Made by a program: the position numbers and the translations under genes. Positions 28,401 through 36,592 of a stretch of 64,000 bases of DNA are shown here, one piece after another. Under the pieces are notes generated by a model, which saw nothing but the letters and a program-made list of their open reading frames with translations, ran no database searches and was not told the origin of the DNA. Origin of the DNA: Clostridiales bacterium (GTDB lineage Bacteria > Bacillota > Clostridia > Christensenellales > CAG-314); NCBI GenBank assembly GCA_003537755.1, contig DPQS01000029.1, positions 28,493 to 92,492 of the forward strand, written 5' to 3'. Numbering within the stretch: position 1 is the first letter of the stretch; each line of letters starts with the position of its first letter.

Positions 28401-29627
28401 GGAGGCGGTACGACTACTGTCGGTAAAGGGCAAGCCTACACACCTGCCGCAACGGACAGTGTGACGACGGCAAAGGTGGCAATCACATTTGTCGCCGACG
28501 GTAAAACGAAAACTATCGAGCGGGTAATACCCATACACACGGCCAAAAACGGCGACGACTTCATTCAAAGTTACTTTGTGTGCGACAACGCAACGCCGTT
28601 TGCAAACAGCAACGGTCTGACCTTTGCAAGCTCCGACGGACAGATGAGCTTCTCGTTCGTTCGTCCCGTGTATGCAAGCAATATGATGCTGCGCTTTGTG
28701 GCGGACGCAAACAAATTTGCCGCAAAACGATTCAATGTTGTGTTGACCGACAAATTTGACGGTAAAAAGCAAGTCGCGATTTCCTACACGTTGCAAAGAG
28801 GCGTATGGTATTGCTCAGTAAACGGCGGAGATGCCGTGGAAACAAGTCTTGACGGCGACGGATATTTGCAACTTAACTACAACAATGCGTCGCATGTGTT
28901 TACGGACGGCAACGGACAAGTGCTCGGCACGGCAGGCGAAATAAACGGTGCAACTTTCAGCGGATTTGAAAGCGGCTACGTTTACGTTGACTGCGCGGTT
29001 GAAGGTATCGAGGGCGAAACGGAAGTCGGCTTGCGTACAATCAACAATCAGACGATCAACAGCGTCAAGCGTGACATGCAGCGTCCTTACGTCAAGGCAG
29101 ACGGCAAGTACGAAGGCAGGGTTGCCGCAGGCAGTACCGTCACTTTGCTGTCCGCAACGGCTTACGACGTACTCAACGCTATCGGCGACATCACCGTCAG
29201 CGTAAAACTCGGCAACAAAATCGTGCTTGAAGAGCAAACTCTTACGGCAGGCAAAAAATTTACCGTAACCGAGTGCGGAACATACACGATTACGTACAAA
29301 GTAACCGATTCCGCAAAAAATCCGGCTACCGACAAGATAGAGTTTGCCGTGTACGATCCCGTCAAGCCAACGTTGAGTTTCGACGGCGAAATCGCAAGTA
29401 AAGCAAAAGTCGGACAAAAAATCGATTTGCCCAAGTACACGATAAACGACAACAATCCCGACGGCGTAAAGGTGTATGCGTACATCATGTCGCCCGACGG
29501 AACCAAGACAAAAATCGAAGGTGACACCGTAACATTTTCACAAAAAGGCACATACGTATTAACTTTTTTGGTAACGGACGAACACAACAACGCAACCATG
29601 TACAGGTTTGCGGTAACGGTAAAGTGA
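25401..29627 (+). CDS. Giant secreted lectin-like/Ig-repeat protein (cassette A)
   Basis: About 1408 aa. The most likely start is TTG 25401: AAGGAGGT lies about 8 bp upstream, and translation then begins with a signal peptide (TTTKRIALFVLCFVLVASVV, then cleavage near AYA-SDVF). Earlier in-frame codons lie inside the permease gene. Three lectin-like beta-sandwich modules of about 200 aa can be seen, each opening with a stretch like DVFDYVG or YADNFDGN. Ig-like domain pairs follow, with motifs such as GEYTLAYYAVDAFGYRTE and GTYTITYKVTDSAKNP. No LPXTG anchor or catalytic signature is seen. Its paralogue is at 45480. Probably a secreted or membrane-tethered glycan-binding protein (inference). Confidence 0.82.
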   Translation: MTTTKRIALFVLCFVLVASVVALAITFGGGFKAYASDVFDYVGTIKTVNGSIEGNRRGLRLYGYDSGVTANFKNAQTDVFGAELQIGSHEGKKDLKKYSLVFTDVKSGKSFAVQVVSYSDYNDVGVVCNGNKGGIVYYERKNAAYGMTAGYNEDGVYTRFTSAICNLTFDPQSMQVRVKADDGNFRVVWDFTKQYNDGKLLANDLPVFGEYTVSIVLDEISANSRGDLMVYTFGGYSLADETVTYRPTILLQKGLKPIVGKQFTLPVAKVTDDDGKDASDKITATVYNADGTVLADNVKTFIPQNAETIYVYYKYTDGQTTADLWYKTQAITESDITAKFDYDGELPVKVGVGAKITIPSATVASNVLESGSEECVVTVKKDGVAVDGYQNIPDGFVYEVKEQGNYEVIYGGKTSAVYKTDTKTFTADEKMLAVNVDAVEEFAYGATYKLPVAEFCLGTNKTEVNATVTYPSGKQADGTIALDEAGKYTVGYSATIDGANYTHEETFVVKLPYADNFDGNAEYAQMRGNNEFKGVRLSLANNQTVTYNKAIDLSDYTFNAATNKGKTLLELNLDPKTIGSADIDSLYVVFTDKYDSTNYFSVRLKYLSYSPLSTFIRVRSSNQASWVGYNYDFYSSALRVDAAAVHEEGGFISSASFTHRLDEYDFGYGSLKLYFDYRTKCLYSQPLWLTGHNDGAHPEYNSRNVPWLVYDLDSSDNTLSAGNKPWGGFTTGEAYVSVYAKGVSSTADVFMLNIGGEDLTTPLFDDTKAPTITVDVDKNNVPSAKVGLPYKVFDFTAIDADSTVVNKGVTVTNNATGKQVALDDNNCFTPIEGEYTLAYYAVDAFGYRTEEIINVKASRNVETPQITVSDGLPRTAYYGQTITLADCLITKQGAGNAVVDVKVTCGDVEVPVTNGKFVCLGAIGTYNVVYTVTDYIGQTAQVKKKIIVSLSDELQFDEQTISLPKAFMHGDKVYFGEYSAVYYDADLKQITVPATISVTDGGGTTTVGKGQAYTPAATDSVTTAKVAITFVADGKTKTIERVIPIHTAKNGDDFIQSYFVCDNATPFANSNGLTFASSDGQMSFSFVRPVYASNMMLRFVADANKFAAKRFNVVLTDKFDGKKQVAISYTLQRGVWYCSVNGGDAVETSLDGDGYLQLNYNNASHVFTDGNGQVLGTAGEINGATFSGFESGYVYVDCAVEGIEGETEVGLRTINNQTINSVKRDMQRPYVKADGKYEGRVAAGSTVTLLSATAYDVLNAIGDITVSVKLGNKIVLEEQTLTAGKKFTVTECGTYTITYKVTDSAKNPATDKIEFAVYDPVKPTLSFDGEIASKAKVGQKIDLPKYTINDNNPDGVKVYAYIMSPDGTKTKIEGDTVTFSQKGTYVLTFLVTDEHNNATMYRFAVTVK

Positions 29628-29640
29628 CGGGAGGTAAGCA

Positions 29641-31596
29641 ATGAAAAGAGTAATATCGCTTGTATTGACTTTTGTTTTGCTGCTTGCCGTATTTGTCGGT
29701 TGCAACGACACGCCCGACAATCCCGACACACCGGGCAAACCGCAAATAAACAAAACCGACATCAAAATTGTGGACAACGGCGCGACGGACTACAAAGTGG
29801 TCGTTCCTTCCGGTGCAAGCAGTTTTGTAAATACCGCCGCTTCGGAACTGGTCAATTTTGTCAAGGAAGCTACCGGAGCAACGTTGCCGGTAACTACCGA
29901 CGGCGAAGAGTTTTCCACTTCGGCAAAGGTTATTTCCCTCGGCAAAACAACGGTGTTTGACGGTAGCGGAGTCAAATTGACGGAAAAGTTGCGTGAAACG
30001 GGCTACGTAATGAAACGCAGGGGCAACACCCTCATCATCAACGCCAAAGACGACAACGGCATTGTCAGCGCAGTGTACGACATGTTGGGGTACATGCTCG
30101 GTCTGGAGTTTTACAGCTACGACGAGTATACTCTTGACAAAACGGACACGCTGTACATGCTTGACTTCGATTTGGAGTTTGTGCCGAGTATCGACATGCG
30201 CGACATCATGATGCGCTCGTTAAACACAAACTATCGCCAACGCATGCGTTTGTATGCCGGCAAAGGGTTTGGTCACTGGATTACGTTTGCGCACACGACT
30301 ACGGGCGCAAGCAACCTTAAAAACGGCGGTGACGAGTTGTACGGCTTTTTGCCGTTCAGCGTGTATGGCGAAGCGCACAAGGATTGGTACGACGCCTCTC
30401 ACACGCAATTGTGTTACAGCAACGCCGAAATGCGCGCCGAGTTTGTCGAGCAGGTAAAGAAGCGCATTGTCAAAAATCCCGACGGCAAATACCTGATGAT
30501 CGGACACGAGGACAACTTTGAAATGTGTCTGTGCGACGATTGCAAGGAGGAACGCACATTGTACGGCGGCTACGGCGGACAGGAATTGCACTTTACAAAT
30601 CTTGTTGCCGAAGCGGTGGACGCCTGGCTCGCCGACAACTATCCCGACCGCGAAATCTTTTACGTGTTTTTCGCATACCAGACTTCGCAAGAGCCGCCGA
30701 TAAAACGTAAAGTCGAGGACGGCAAGGAAGTAGGCGTCAAGGACGACAACGGCAAGTATATTCCGCATTACGCGGATCTCAAAATCCGCAAAAACGTAAT
30801 GGTTATGTATTGCCCGATCGACTCGGATTTCAGCAAAGGTTTTTCCGAAACGGAAAACCCCACGCAATACGCTCAGCTAAAGGGGTGGAGTGATATTTAT
30901 GCGGCGCAAGGGCTGGCAAACAACATTATTGTCTGGGGTTACAGTCTTGCCGTGTACAACTACTTTATTCCGTTGTACAACTTCGGCACGTACAAGGCTC
31001 ACTACAAGTTTTACCGTGACTGTGGCGTGCATTACATCGACGATCAGGCGTACAGTTCGTCGGGTATTCCGTGTTTCGAAGCAATGCAGATTTACGTACA
31101 GTCCAAACTGATGTACGACACGTCGCTAAGCTACAACGACCTTTGCTACGACTTTATCGAGCATTACTACGGTCAGGCGGGCGAAACGTTCAAACAGTAC
31201 TTCGATTACTTCCGCACTTACTACGAGTATCTTGCGGAAACAAAGAGTATCAGCGGCAGTATCTGGCAGGAAATGGCAAAGGAGGACTTTTGGCCTACCG
31301 AAGTGGTGCAACAACTGATGGATTACCTGGACAAGTGCCTTGCCGACATCGAACCGCTCAAGGAAACGGATTATGCTCGTTGGCAAGTGCTTAACGATCG
31401 TATTCGTCGCGAACGCCTTACGCCGATATTTATGATGTTCAGTTTCCACATGAACGAACTTCCCCATGACAAGCAGGTCGAATATCTTGCCGATATGAAA
31501 ACCTACACGCAAAAATACGATATTCTGGAAACGCAAGAGTCCAAACGTGACATTTCGACGCTGATCGAAACGTGGGAAACGCAAATCGGAGGTTGA
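29641..31596 (+). CDS. DUF4838-type lipoprotein (cassette A)
   Basis: 651-aa surface lipoprotein (VFVGC, Cys21). After a short Pro/Asp-rich linker comes an N-terminal domain like those preceding GH20 and GH67 catalytic domains (DIKIVDNGATDYKVVVP). A large domain with the DUF4838 hallmark CLCDDC (about residue 296) follows GHEDNFEM. The family probably has a TIM-barrel glycosidase-like fold, but its activity is not established. Its paralogue is at 49532. Ribosome binding site GGGAGG. The next start is 1 bp beyond the stop. It may be the extracellular enzyme that releases oligosaccharides for the importer (inference). Confidence 0.85.
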   Translation: MKRVISLVLTFVLLLAVFVGCNDTPDNPDTPGKPQINKTDIKIVDNGATDYKVVVPSGASSFVNTAASELVNFVKEATGATLPVTTDGEEFSTSAKVISLGKTTVFDGSGVKLTEKLRETGYVMKRRGNTLIINAKDDNGIVSAVYDMLGYMLGLEFYSYDEYTLDKTDTLYMLDFDLEFVPSIDMRDIMMRSLNTNYRQRMRLYAGKGFGHWITFAHTTTGASNLKNGGDELYGFLPFSVYGEAHKDWYDASHTQLCYSNAEMRAEFVEQVKKRIVKNPDGKYLMIGHEDNFEMCLCDDCKEERTLYGGYGGQELHFTNLVAEAVDAWLADNYPDREIFYVFFAYQTSQEPPIKRKVEDGKEVGVKDDNGKYIPHYADLKIRKNVMVMYCPIDSDFSKGFSETENPTQYAQLKGWSDIYAAQGLANNIIVWGYSLAVYNYFIPLYNFGTYKAHYKFYRDCGVHYIDDQAYSSSGIPCFEAMQIYVQSKLMYDTSLSYNDLCYDFIEHYYGQAGETFKQYFDYFRTYYEYLAETKSISGSIWQEMAKEDFWPTEVVQQLMDYLDKCLADIEPLKETDYARWQVLNDRIRRERLTPIFMMFSFHMNELPHDKQVEYLADMKTYTQKYDILETQESKRDISTLIETWETQIGG

Positions 31597-31597
31597 C

Positions 31598-33007
31598 ATG
31601 GCAAAGAAAACAAAAATTATTCTGATTTGCGCCGCCGCTTTGATTTTGGCAGCGGCAATAGTAACAACGCTGTGTCTGGTGCTTGCCAAGCCGTCCGAAG
31701 AAACACCGACGGACAAAACGACAATCAGCCTTAACGTAAACGCTTACGCGCTTACCGAAGACGAAACGTTTACAATCGCCGCAACGACCAACTCTACGGA
31801 CGTAATCAAGTGGACGTCGAGTAGTCCCGAAGTGGCGTCGGTGTCGTCGCAAGGACGTGTAATAGCAAAGACGGCGGGTGAAACGACAATCACGGCAACG
31901 GTTGGCGACGTGTCCGACAGTTGCAGGGTGCAGGTTGTTGCGGACAATGCGCAAGCGACAATCAAACTTGCTCAGACTACGCTGCGGTTGTCGGTGGCAA
32001 GCGGCGCAATGCAAATACAAGGCACGGTTGTTGGCGGCGACAGTCAACAAACGCTTGCCGAGGCGGGTGCGACTTACGAAACGGACAATGCGTCGGTTGC
32101 AACGGTTTCTGCCGACGGCACGGTTACGCCGATGTCTGTCGGAAGTACGCTGGTGTTTGTGTCGGCAAACGGTCGCACTAAGACGGTTGCGGTGGAAGTG
32201 TACACAATGCTTGTTTCGACCGCCGAGGATTGGAACGTCATGTTGGGTTTGCCCGGCAACCTTGCGGCACGTTTCTACGTAACAAACGACATCGATTTTT
32301 CCGGCGTGACATACAATGCAAAGACTAATAACGGCGGCGACGTACTGCTCAGTCAAAGTTTCTGCGGTAGTCTTGACGGCGGCGGACACACGATAAGCAA
32401 CGTTACGTTTGACAGTGCCGTTTCGTCGCAGTCGCTGTTTGGCACAATGGTGGGTTGCACGCTTACAAACATTGCTTTCAGTAACATTCACTTTACCGCA
32501 AGCGGAGCGGCAGGATTGGCAATACGAGTTTTGCAACACTACAATGTTGCCGACGAAAACGGCAACGCTACGAGGGAGTTACTGTTTGCTCCGTGCTACG
32601 TTACAAATGTTTTCGGAGATTTTGTCTACGATTACAACGGCGTAAGCGGCATTACCGGCATTTACTACGGCGGCGGTATGGAAAACGTGTTTGTAAATAT
32701 GCGTATGTCCGACGGCAGCGCACTAAACAAAACTACCGATTTTGCCGTTGCAAAGCAAAGCATGATTTGGTCGATGGCGGACCCGAACTGGTTTCCCAAC
32801 AACTATCTCAACAACGTCGTTGTCCTTGCCGAACGCGGAGCGGTAAACGCCGCGTGGGACACGACATACGACGGAGCGGGCTTGACAATAAGTCTGTCGG
32901 GGCTGCACTGCGTAACTACAAAAATGGAAGCGGGTTACCTGGTGCGTACGCTGTTTGACAACAATATGTGGACGGTAACGCCTGGACAATTGCCTGAACT
33001 GAGATAG
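31598..33007 (+). CDS. Membrane-anchored BIg2/beta-helix surface protein (cassette A)
   Basis: 469 aa. An uncleaved-looking N-terminal membrane segment (about residues 6-29) is followed by two bacterial Ig-like (BIg2) domains, with motifs IKWTSSSPEVASVSSQG and GETTITATVGDVS. A beta-helix-like module (about 205-400) carries DIDFSGV, then LDGGGHTISNVTF, a pattern seen in GLUG-type repeats. The same module appears in the proteins at 51454 and 54452. The protein is shorter than its cassette B counterpart, which has the module twice. Adhesion or glycan binding is likely (inference). Ribosome binding site GGAGG just ahead. Confidence 0.8.
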   Translation: MAKKTKIILICAAALILAAAIVTTLCLVLAKPSEETPTDKTTISLNVNAYALTEDETFTIAATTNSTDVIKWTSSSPEVASVSSQGRVIAKTAGETTITATVGDVSDSCRVQVVADNAQATIKLAQTTLRLSVASGAMQIQGTVVGGDSQQTLAEAGATYETDNASVATVSADGTVTPMSVGSTLVFVSANGRTKTVAVEVYTMLVSTAEDWNVMLGLPGNLAARFYVTNDIDFSGVTYNAKTNNGGDVLLSQSFCGSLDGGGHTISNVTFDSAVSSQSLFGTMVGCTLTNIAFSNIHFTASGAAGLAIRVLQHYNVADENGNATRELLFAPCYVTNVFGDFVYDYNGVSGITGIYYGGGMENVFVNMRMSDGSALNKTTDFAVAKQSMIWSMADPNWFPNNYLNNVVVLAERGAVNAAWDTTYDGAGLTISLSGLHCVTTKMEAGYLVRTLFDNNMWTVTPGQLPELR

Positions 33008-33040
33008 AGCGGTCAAACAAGAATATGTCATCGAGTTTTG

Positions 33041-33069
33041 CATACGTATCAAAAAATCGGCGACAAAAT
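33041..33069 (+). repeat. 29-nt intergenic element, copy 1
   Basis: It begins with CATACGTAT and ends with CGGCGACAAAAT. It matches 39988-40016 at 24 of 29 positions and the complement of 54284-54312. It lies 34 bp after the BIg2 protein and about 55 bp before the next lipoprotein gene, so a regulatory or RNA-processing role is possible. Confidence 0.5.
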
Positions 33070-33123
33070 CAAGGGTTGTACCTGTCAGAACGACAGTAAA
33101 ATTAAATCTTAGGAGGAAACACA

Positions 33124-36100
33124 ATGAAACGTTACAAACTGATTGCCGTTTTGTTGGTAGTTGCACTTGTCGCAGTACTTTGCGCGGCTTGTACCGTTAC
33201 CGAACAACCGCAAATTACCGTCAAGGTAAACGGCAAGGAAGTCAAGGCAAACGGTACTGTGTACGCCGTAGAATTTGACAACGATGTAACAAAAGCTGTT
33301 ATCGAAGCAACCGCAACCGTCGGTGAAATCGATGGCACGGGGACGTTCGACCTTAAGGAAGGCAACAACGAATTTGTCCTTACATTGAAGGCAAACGATT
33401 CCGAAACCAAGTACACCGTAAAGGTTACTCGCAAAGCGTCGGAAAAACCCGTCGACGTAACCCTTGCGGAAGTAAAGGTCGGCGAAACAGTGCTTACCGC
33501 TGCGGCAGGCAAGTATGCAACGACGGTCGGATACGAAGTTAGTTCCGTTACCGTTTCTGCAACCGCTACGGACAGTGCGGCTACAGTGGACGGCACGGGC
33601 GAAAAAACGCTTGTTGTCGGCAAAAACGAAGTGACGCTTACGGTAAAAAATGGAGAAGCAACGCAGACCTACACTGTTGAAATTACTCGCGAAGCGGCAG
33701 TGCTTACCCTTGCGGAAGTAAAGGTCGGCGAAACAACGCTTACTGCCGACGGTAACGGCGTGTACAAGCACACTGTTGCAAACACCGTCTCCGTCGTGAC
33801 TATTGCCGCAACCGCAACCAAGTCTTACGCCACGGTTGAAGGCGCCGGCGAAAAAACGCTTGCCTTAGGCGAAAACACATTTACCCTTACCGTAAAAGCG
33901 GACGACAGCACAACCGAGCAATACACGGTAAAAGTTACGCGCGAAGCCGCCGACCTTACCCTGAAGGAAGTTAAAATCGGCGACGAAGTGCTTACCGCGC
34001 AGAACAGAACCTACACCTGCAATGTTGCCAACGACGTTACCGAAGTTACCCTTTCGGCAACAGCCAACAATGGCGACGCAACGCTGCAAGGCGCAGGCAC
34101 AAAGCAAAATCTTGTGGTCGGCGAAAACAGATTTGAACTCGTCGTTTCCGTAGGCGAAGAAAAAGCCACTTATACTGTTGTCGTCAACCGCGCAAAGAGC
34201 AGTGTAAAAACCATTGCAAGCATCATGGTGGACGGCGTTGCCGCAACATTTAACACGGAAAAAGCGACCTACACGGCAACCGTCGGTAAGTACACGGCAA
34301 ACGTAGTAATCACGCTTGACAGCACGGTTGCAAGTTACGCACTTGACGAAGAAATAGGCACGCTTGCCGAAGGCAACAACGAATTCGTCATCACCGTAAC
34401 GGCAGAAGACGGCACGACGGCAACCTGCACGCTGGTACTTAACGTTGTTTTGCCTATGTTTAACGTCAGTTACATCGGCAACATCGACGGTGCTGTTACA
34501 AACGAGGGTTACACCTACAAGTACGGCGAAAAACAAGCTATCAACATTACTCTTGCAGCGGCTTACAGACAGTCGTACAAAAATCTTGTGGTTACATGCA
34601 AGGTTGGCGACGGCGAAGCAAAATCCGTAACGCTTGACGACAACTACGGGTTTGAAGTGCCTGCGGCGGAAGCAATCGGCAACATTGTGGTGGAAGTTGG
34701 TGGCATTGCAATCAACACTTATACGGTCACCTATCACCGTGGCGGCGAAGCCACAACCGAAACGGTAGAACACGGCAAAGACGCGCAAAATGCGGCAATT
34801 ACGCCTAGCACCGAAACAAAGGACGTGCTTGACGGCTACACCTATATGCACGACGAAAAATGGGTTACCCAAGACGGCGGCATGATTGTTGCCACTCTTA
34901 CAAACATCACGGCGGACATGGACGTGTACTACAAGGACGAAGTGCTTGTGCGTAGCGAAGTTGCGTACTATGCGCCTATGAACGGCGCCGTTACGTATTA
35001 CACAATCAAGCAAATGAACAGCTATGTCGCAGGCTTGGAAAACGGCGACGTTGTGTTCAAAGTGCTTATCAAGTCTGTCGCAACGGACGGTTCTTCCGAG
35101 GAAGAAGGCAAAACGTCGTTTGTAATCTACGGCACTGCGGTTTACAATCCTGCCAATGAAATGGGCGTTTCCGTGATGGCAAGCGAGCTCAACAAGTGGT
35201 TTACGGTAAAGGCAAGCGCCGCCGACAAGAAAGTTACCGTTTACAGACCCGACGGCACGGTAGCGACGGAAAAAACGTTTGAAGCGTACGCCGCAGATAC
35301 AATTTCTCTCGCAATCCACGCCGACGCGGCTGTTGCGGCAGTCAATCCCGTCATGCCCGAACTTTGCACCGTGACATACCTTGACGAAAACGGCGGACAA
35401 CTTCACGTCGAAAAGGTCATAAAAGGCACAGTAGCAAGCTATGTTTACGAAAAAGACGCAATCGATTTGGATGGCGGATACAAACAAGTATTTACAGGCA
35501 AGTGGCTTACGGAAAAGAATGGCACGGATATCGCCGATTTGTCTAATGTACAAAGCAATGTCACTGTTTACCTTGGACTGAACAGCTACGTTTACAAGCA
35601 TTATGAACCGACGGAATGTCCTGATTACACAAGAGTGCTTGCCACTAACAAGTATATTTCGTCGAAAGCGGAGGTTGTCAGATTCAGAATCAGAGTATTG
35701 TCAAGCACAAATACGGAATATCCATCGGTTGTCGTTTATCCGTCTACAACATGGAGCGAAGCCGTTTATGCCGAGGCTGTATCTTTGTATGTGGGGGATA
35801 TTTTCGGTCAATGGCTTACTGTCGAAATCAACCAGGCAAAGAAAACCCTTACATTGTATAAACCCGACGGAACGGTCAAAGAAACAAAAACGGTAACGAA
35901 TTTTGCTTTGAGTAACATCACGTTGTGGATGAATTCTCACTCGTTTGACATTGCCGTGGATGTAGAAACTGTGGAGTTTTACGATACGGATAAAACCACG
36001 TTGCTGTACTCGGGTCTTGTGTCTACGGACGGTGGATTTGTGTATACGTCCGCAGCCGACAGCGAAGGTTACACAAAGACAGTCGATACATGGTTACCCA

Positions 36101-36507
36101 TTGACGGAAGCGCAAACAAAATGTATGCGGCAAAGGCAACGTACTCCAAGACAACGGCAAATCCGAATCTGTACAATTATGTCACGTTAAGTGATTTGAA
36201 TAAATACGTTGTTGCAAATGAAAACGGAGTTGCTACGTTTAAGGTCAAGTTTACATTCAATGAGTGGACCAGTTTCAAACTCTTTGAAACGGCGCAAAGC
36301 ACTAAGGAAACAATGCAAATCGGTCTTGATGTGAGCTGGAGCGGAAAGTGGTTTACGTTTGAACTCGATACAACCAATAAGACTTTGAAAATGACCCAGC
36401 CTGACGGTACGGACAAAACATACGATATAACGTCTACCAACGTTTCAGGCTACGCCTTTATGAGAACTGGGGAAAAGGAATTTAGCATAGAAGTAGTGAA
36501 TTTGTAA
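33124..36507 (+). CDS. Cadherin-like-domain surface lipoprotein (cassette A)
   Basis: 1127-aa lipoprotein (LCAAC, Cys23). Residues about 30-440 are five cadherin-like beta-sandwich repeats with motifs EVKVGET-LTA, GEKTL-LGEN and YTVKVTREA. InlB B-repeat-like segments follow (YTVTYHRGGEATTETVEHGK). The C-terminal part has three copies of a roughly 100-aa module, each containing W-T-V/F then K-LT-Y-PDGTV (for example QWLTVEINQAKKTLTLYKPD). The last two copies use visibly more A/T-rich codons than the first part. Ribosome binding site TTAGGAGG. Probably a glycan-binding or cell-surface spacer protein; no enzyme motif seen. Confidence 0.82.
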   Translation: MKRYKLIAVLLVVALVAVLCAACTVTEQPQITVKVNGKEVKANGTVYAVEFDNDVTKAVIEATATVGEIDGTGTFDLKEGNNEFVLTLKANDSETKYTVKVTRKASEKPVDVTLAEVKVGETVLTAAAGKYATTVGYEVSSVTVSATATDSAATVDGTGEKTLVVGKNEVTLTVKNGEATQTYTVEITREAAVLTLAEVKVGETTLTADGNGVYKHTVANTVSVVTIAATATKSYATVEGAGEKTLALGENTFTLTVKADDSTTEQYTVKVTREAADLTLKEVKIGDEVLTAQNRTYTCNVANDVTEVTLSATANNGDATLQGAGTKQNLVVGENRFELVVSVGEEKATYTVVVNRAKSSVKTIASIMVDGVAATFNTEKATYTATVGKYTANVVITLDSTVASYALDEEIGTLAEGNNEFVITVTAEDGTTATCTLVLNVVLPMFNVSYIGNIDGAVTNEGYTYKYGEKQAINITLAAAYRQSYKNLVVTCKVGDGEAKSVTLDDNYGFEVPAAEAIGNIVVEVGGIAINTYTVTYHRGGEATTETVEHGKDAQNAAITPSTETKDVLDGYTYMHDEKWVTQDGGMIVATLTNITADMDVYYKDEVLVRSEVAYYAPMNGAVTYYTIKQMNSYVAGLENGDVVFKVLIKSVATDGSSEEEGKTSFVIYGTAVYNPANEMGVSVMASELNKWFTVKASAADKKVTVYRPDGTVATEKTFEAYAADTISLAIHADAAVAAVNPVMPELCTVTYLDENGGQLHVEKVIKGTVASYVYEKDAIDLDGGYKQVFTGKWLTEKNGTDIADLSNVQSNVTVYLGLNSYVYKHYEPTECPDYTRVLATNKYISSKAEVVRFRIRVLSSTNTEYPSVVVYPSTTWSEAVYAEAVSLYVGDIFGQWLTVEINQAKKTLTLYKPDGTVKETKTVTNFALSNITLWMNSHSFDIAVDVETVEFYDTDKTTLLYSGLVSTDGGFVYTSAADSEGYTKTVDTWLPIDGSANKMYAAKATYSKTTANPNLYNYVTLSDLNKYVVANENGVATFKVKFTFNEWTSFKLFETAQSTKETMQIGLDVSWSGKWFTFELDTTNKTLKMTQPDGTDKTYDITSTNVSGYAFMRTGEKEFSIEVVNL

Positions 36508-36520
36508 TCTGTTTCCAATA

Positions 36521-36559
36521 ATTTCATCGAGCGAGGGAATATCCCTCGCTCTTTGAAAT
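36521..36559 (+). terminator. Hairpin terminator after cassette A
   Basis: A ten-bp perfect stem, GAGCGAGGGA at 36529-36538 with TCCCTCGCTC at 36542-36551, is extended by ATTTCA/TGAAAT outer arms. The T-run is weak (TTT), so termination may be partial and allow read-through to the GH20 gene. Confidence 0.5.
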
Positions 36560-36592
36560 TAAACTCTTTGTAAGCAAAAAAAACAATACGTT

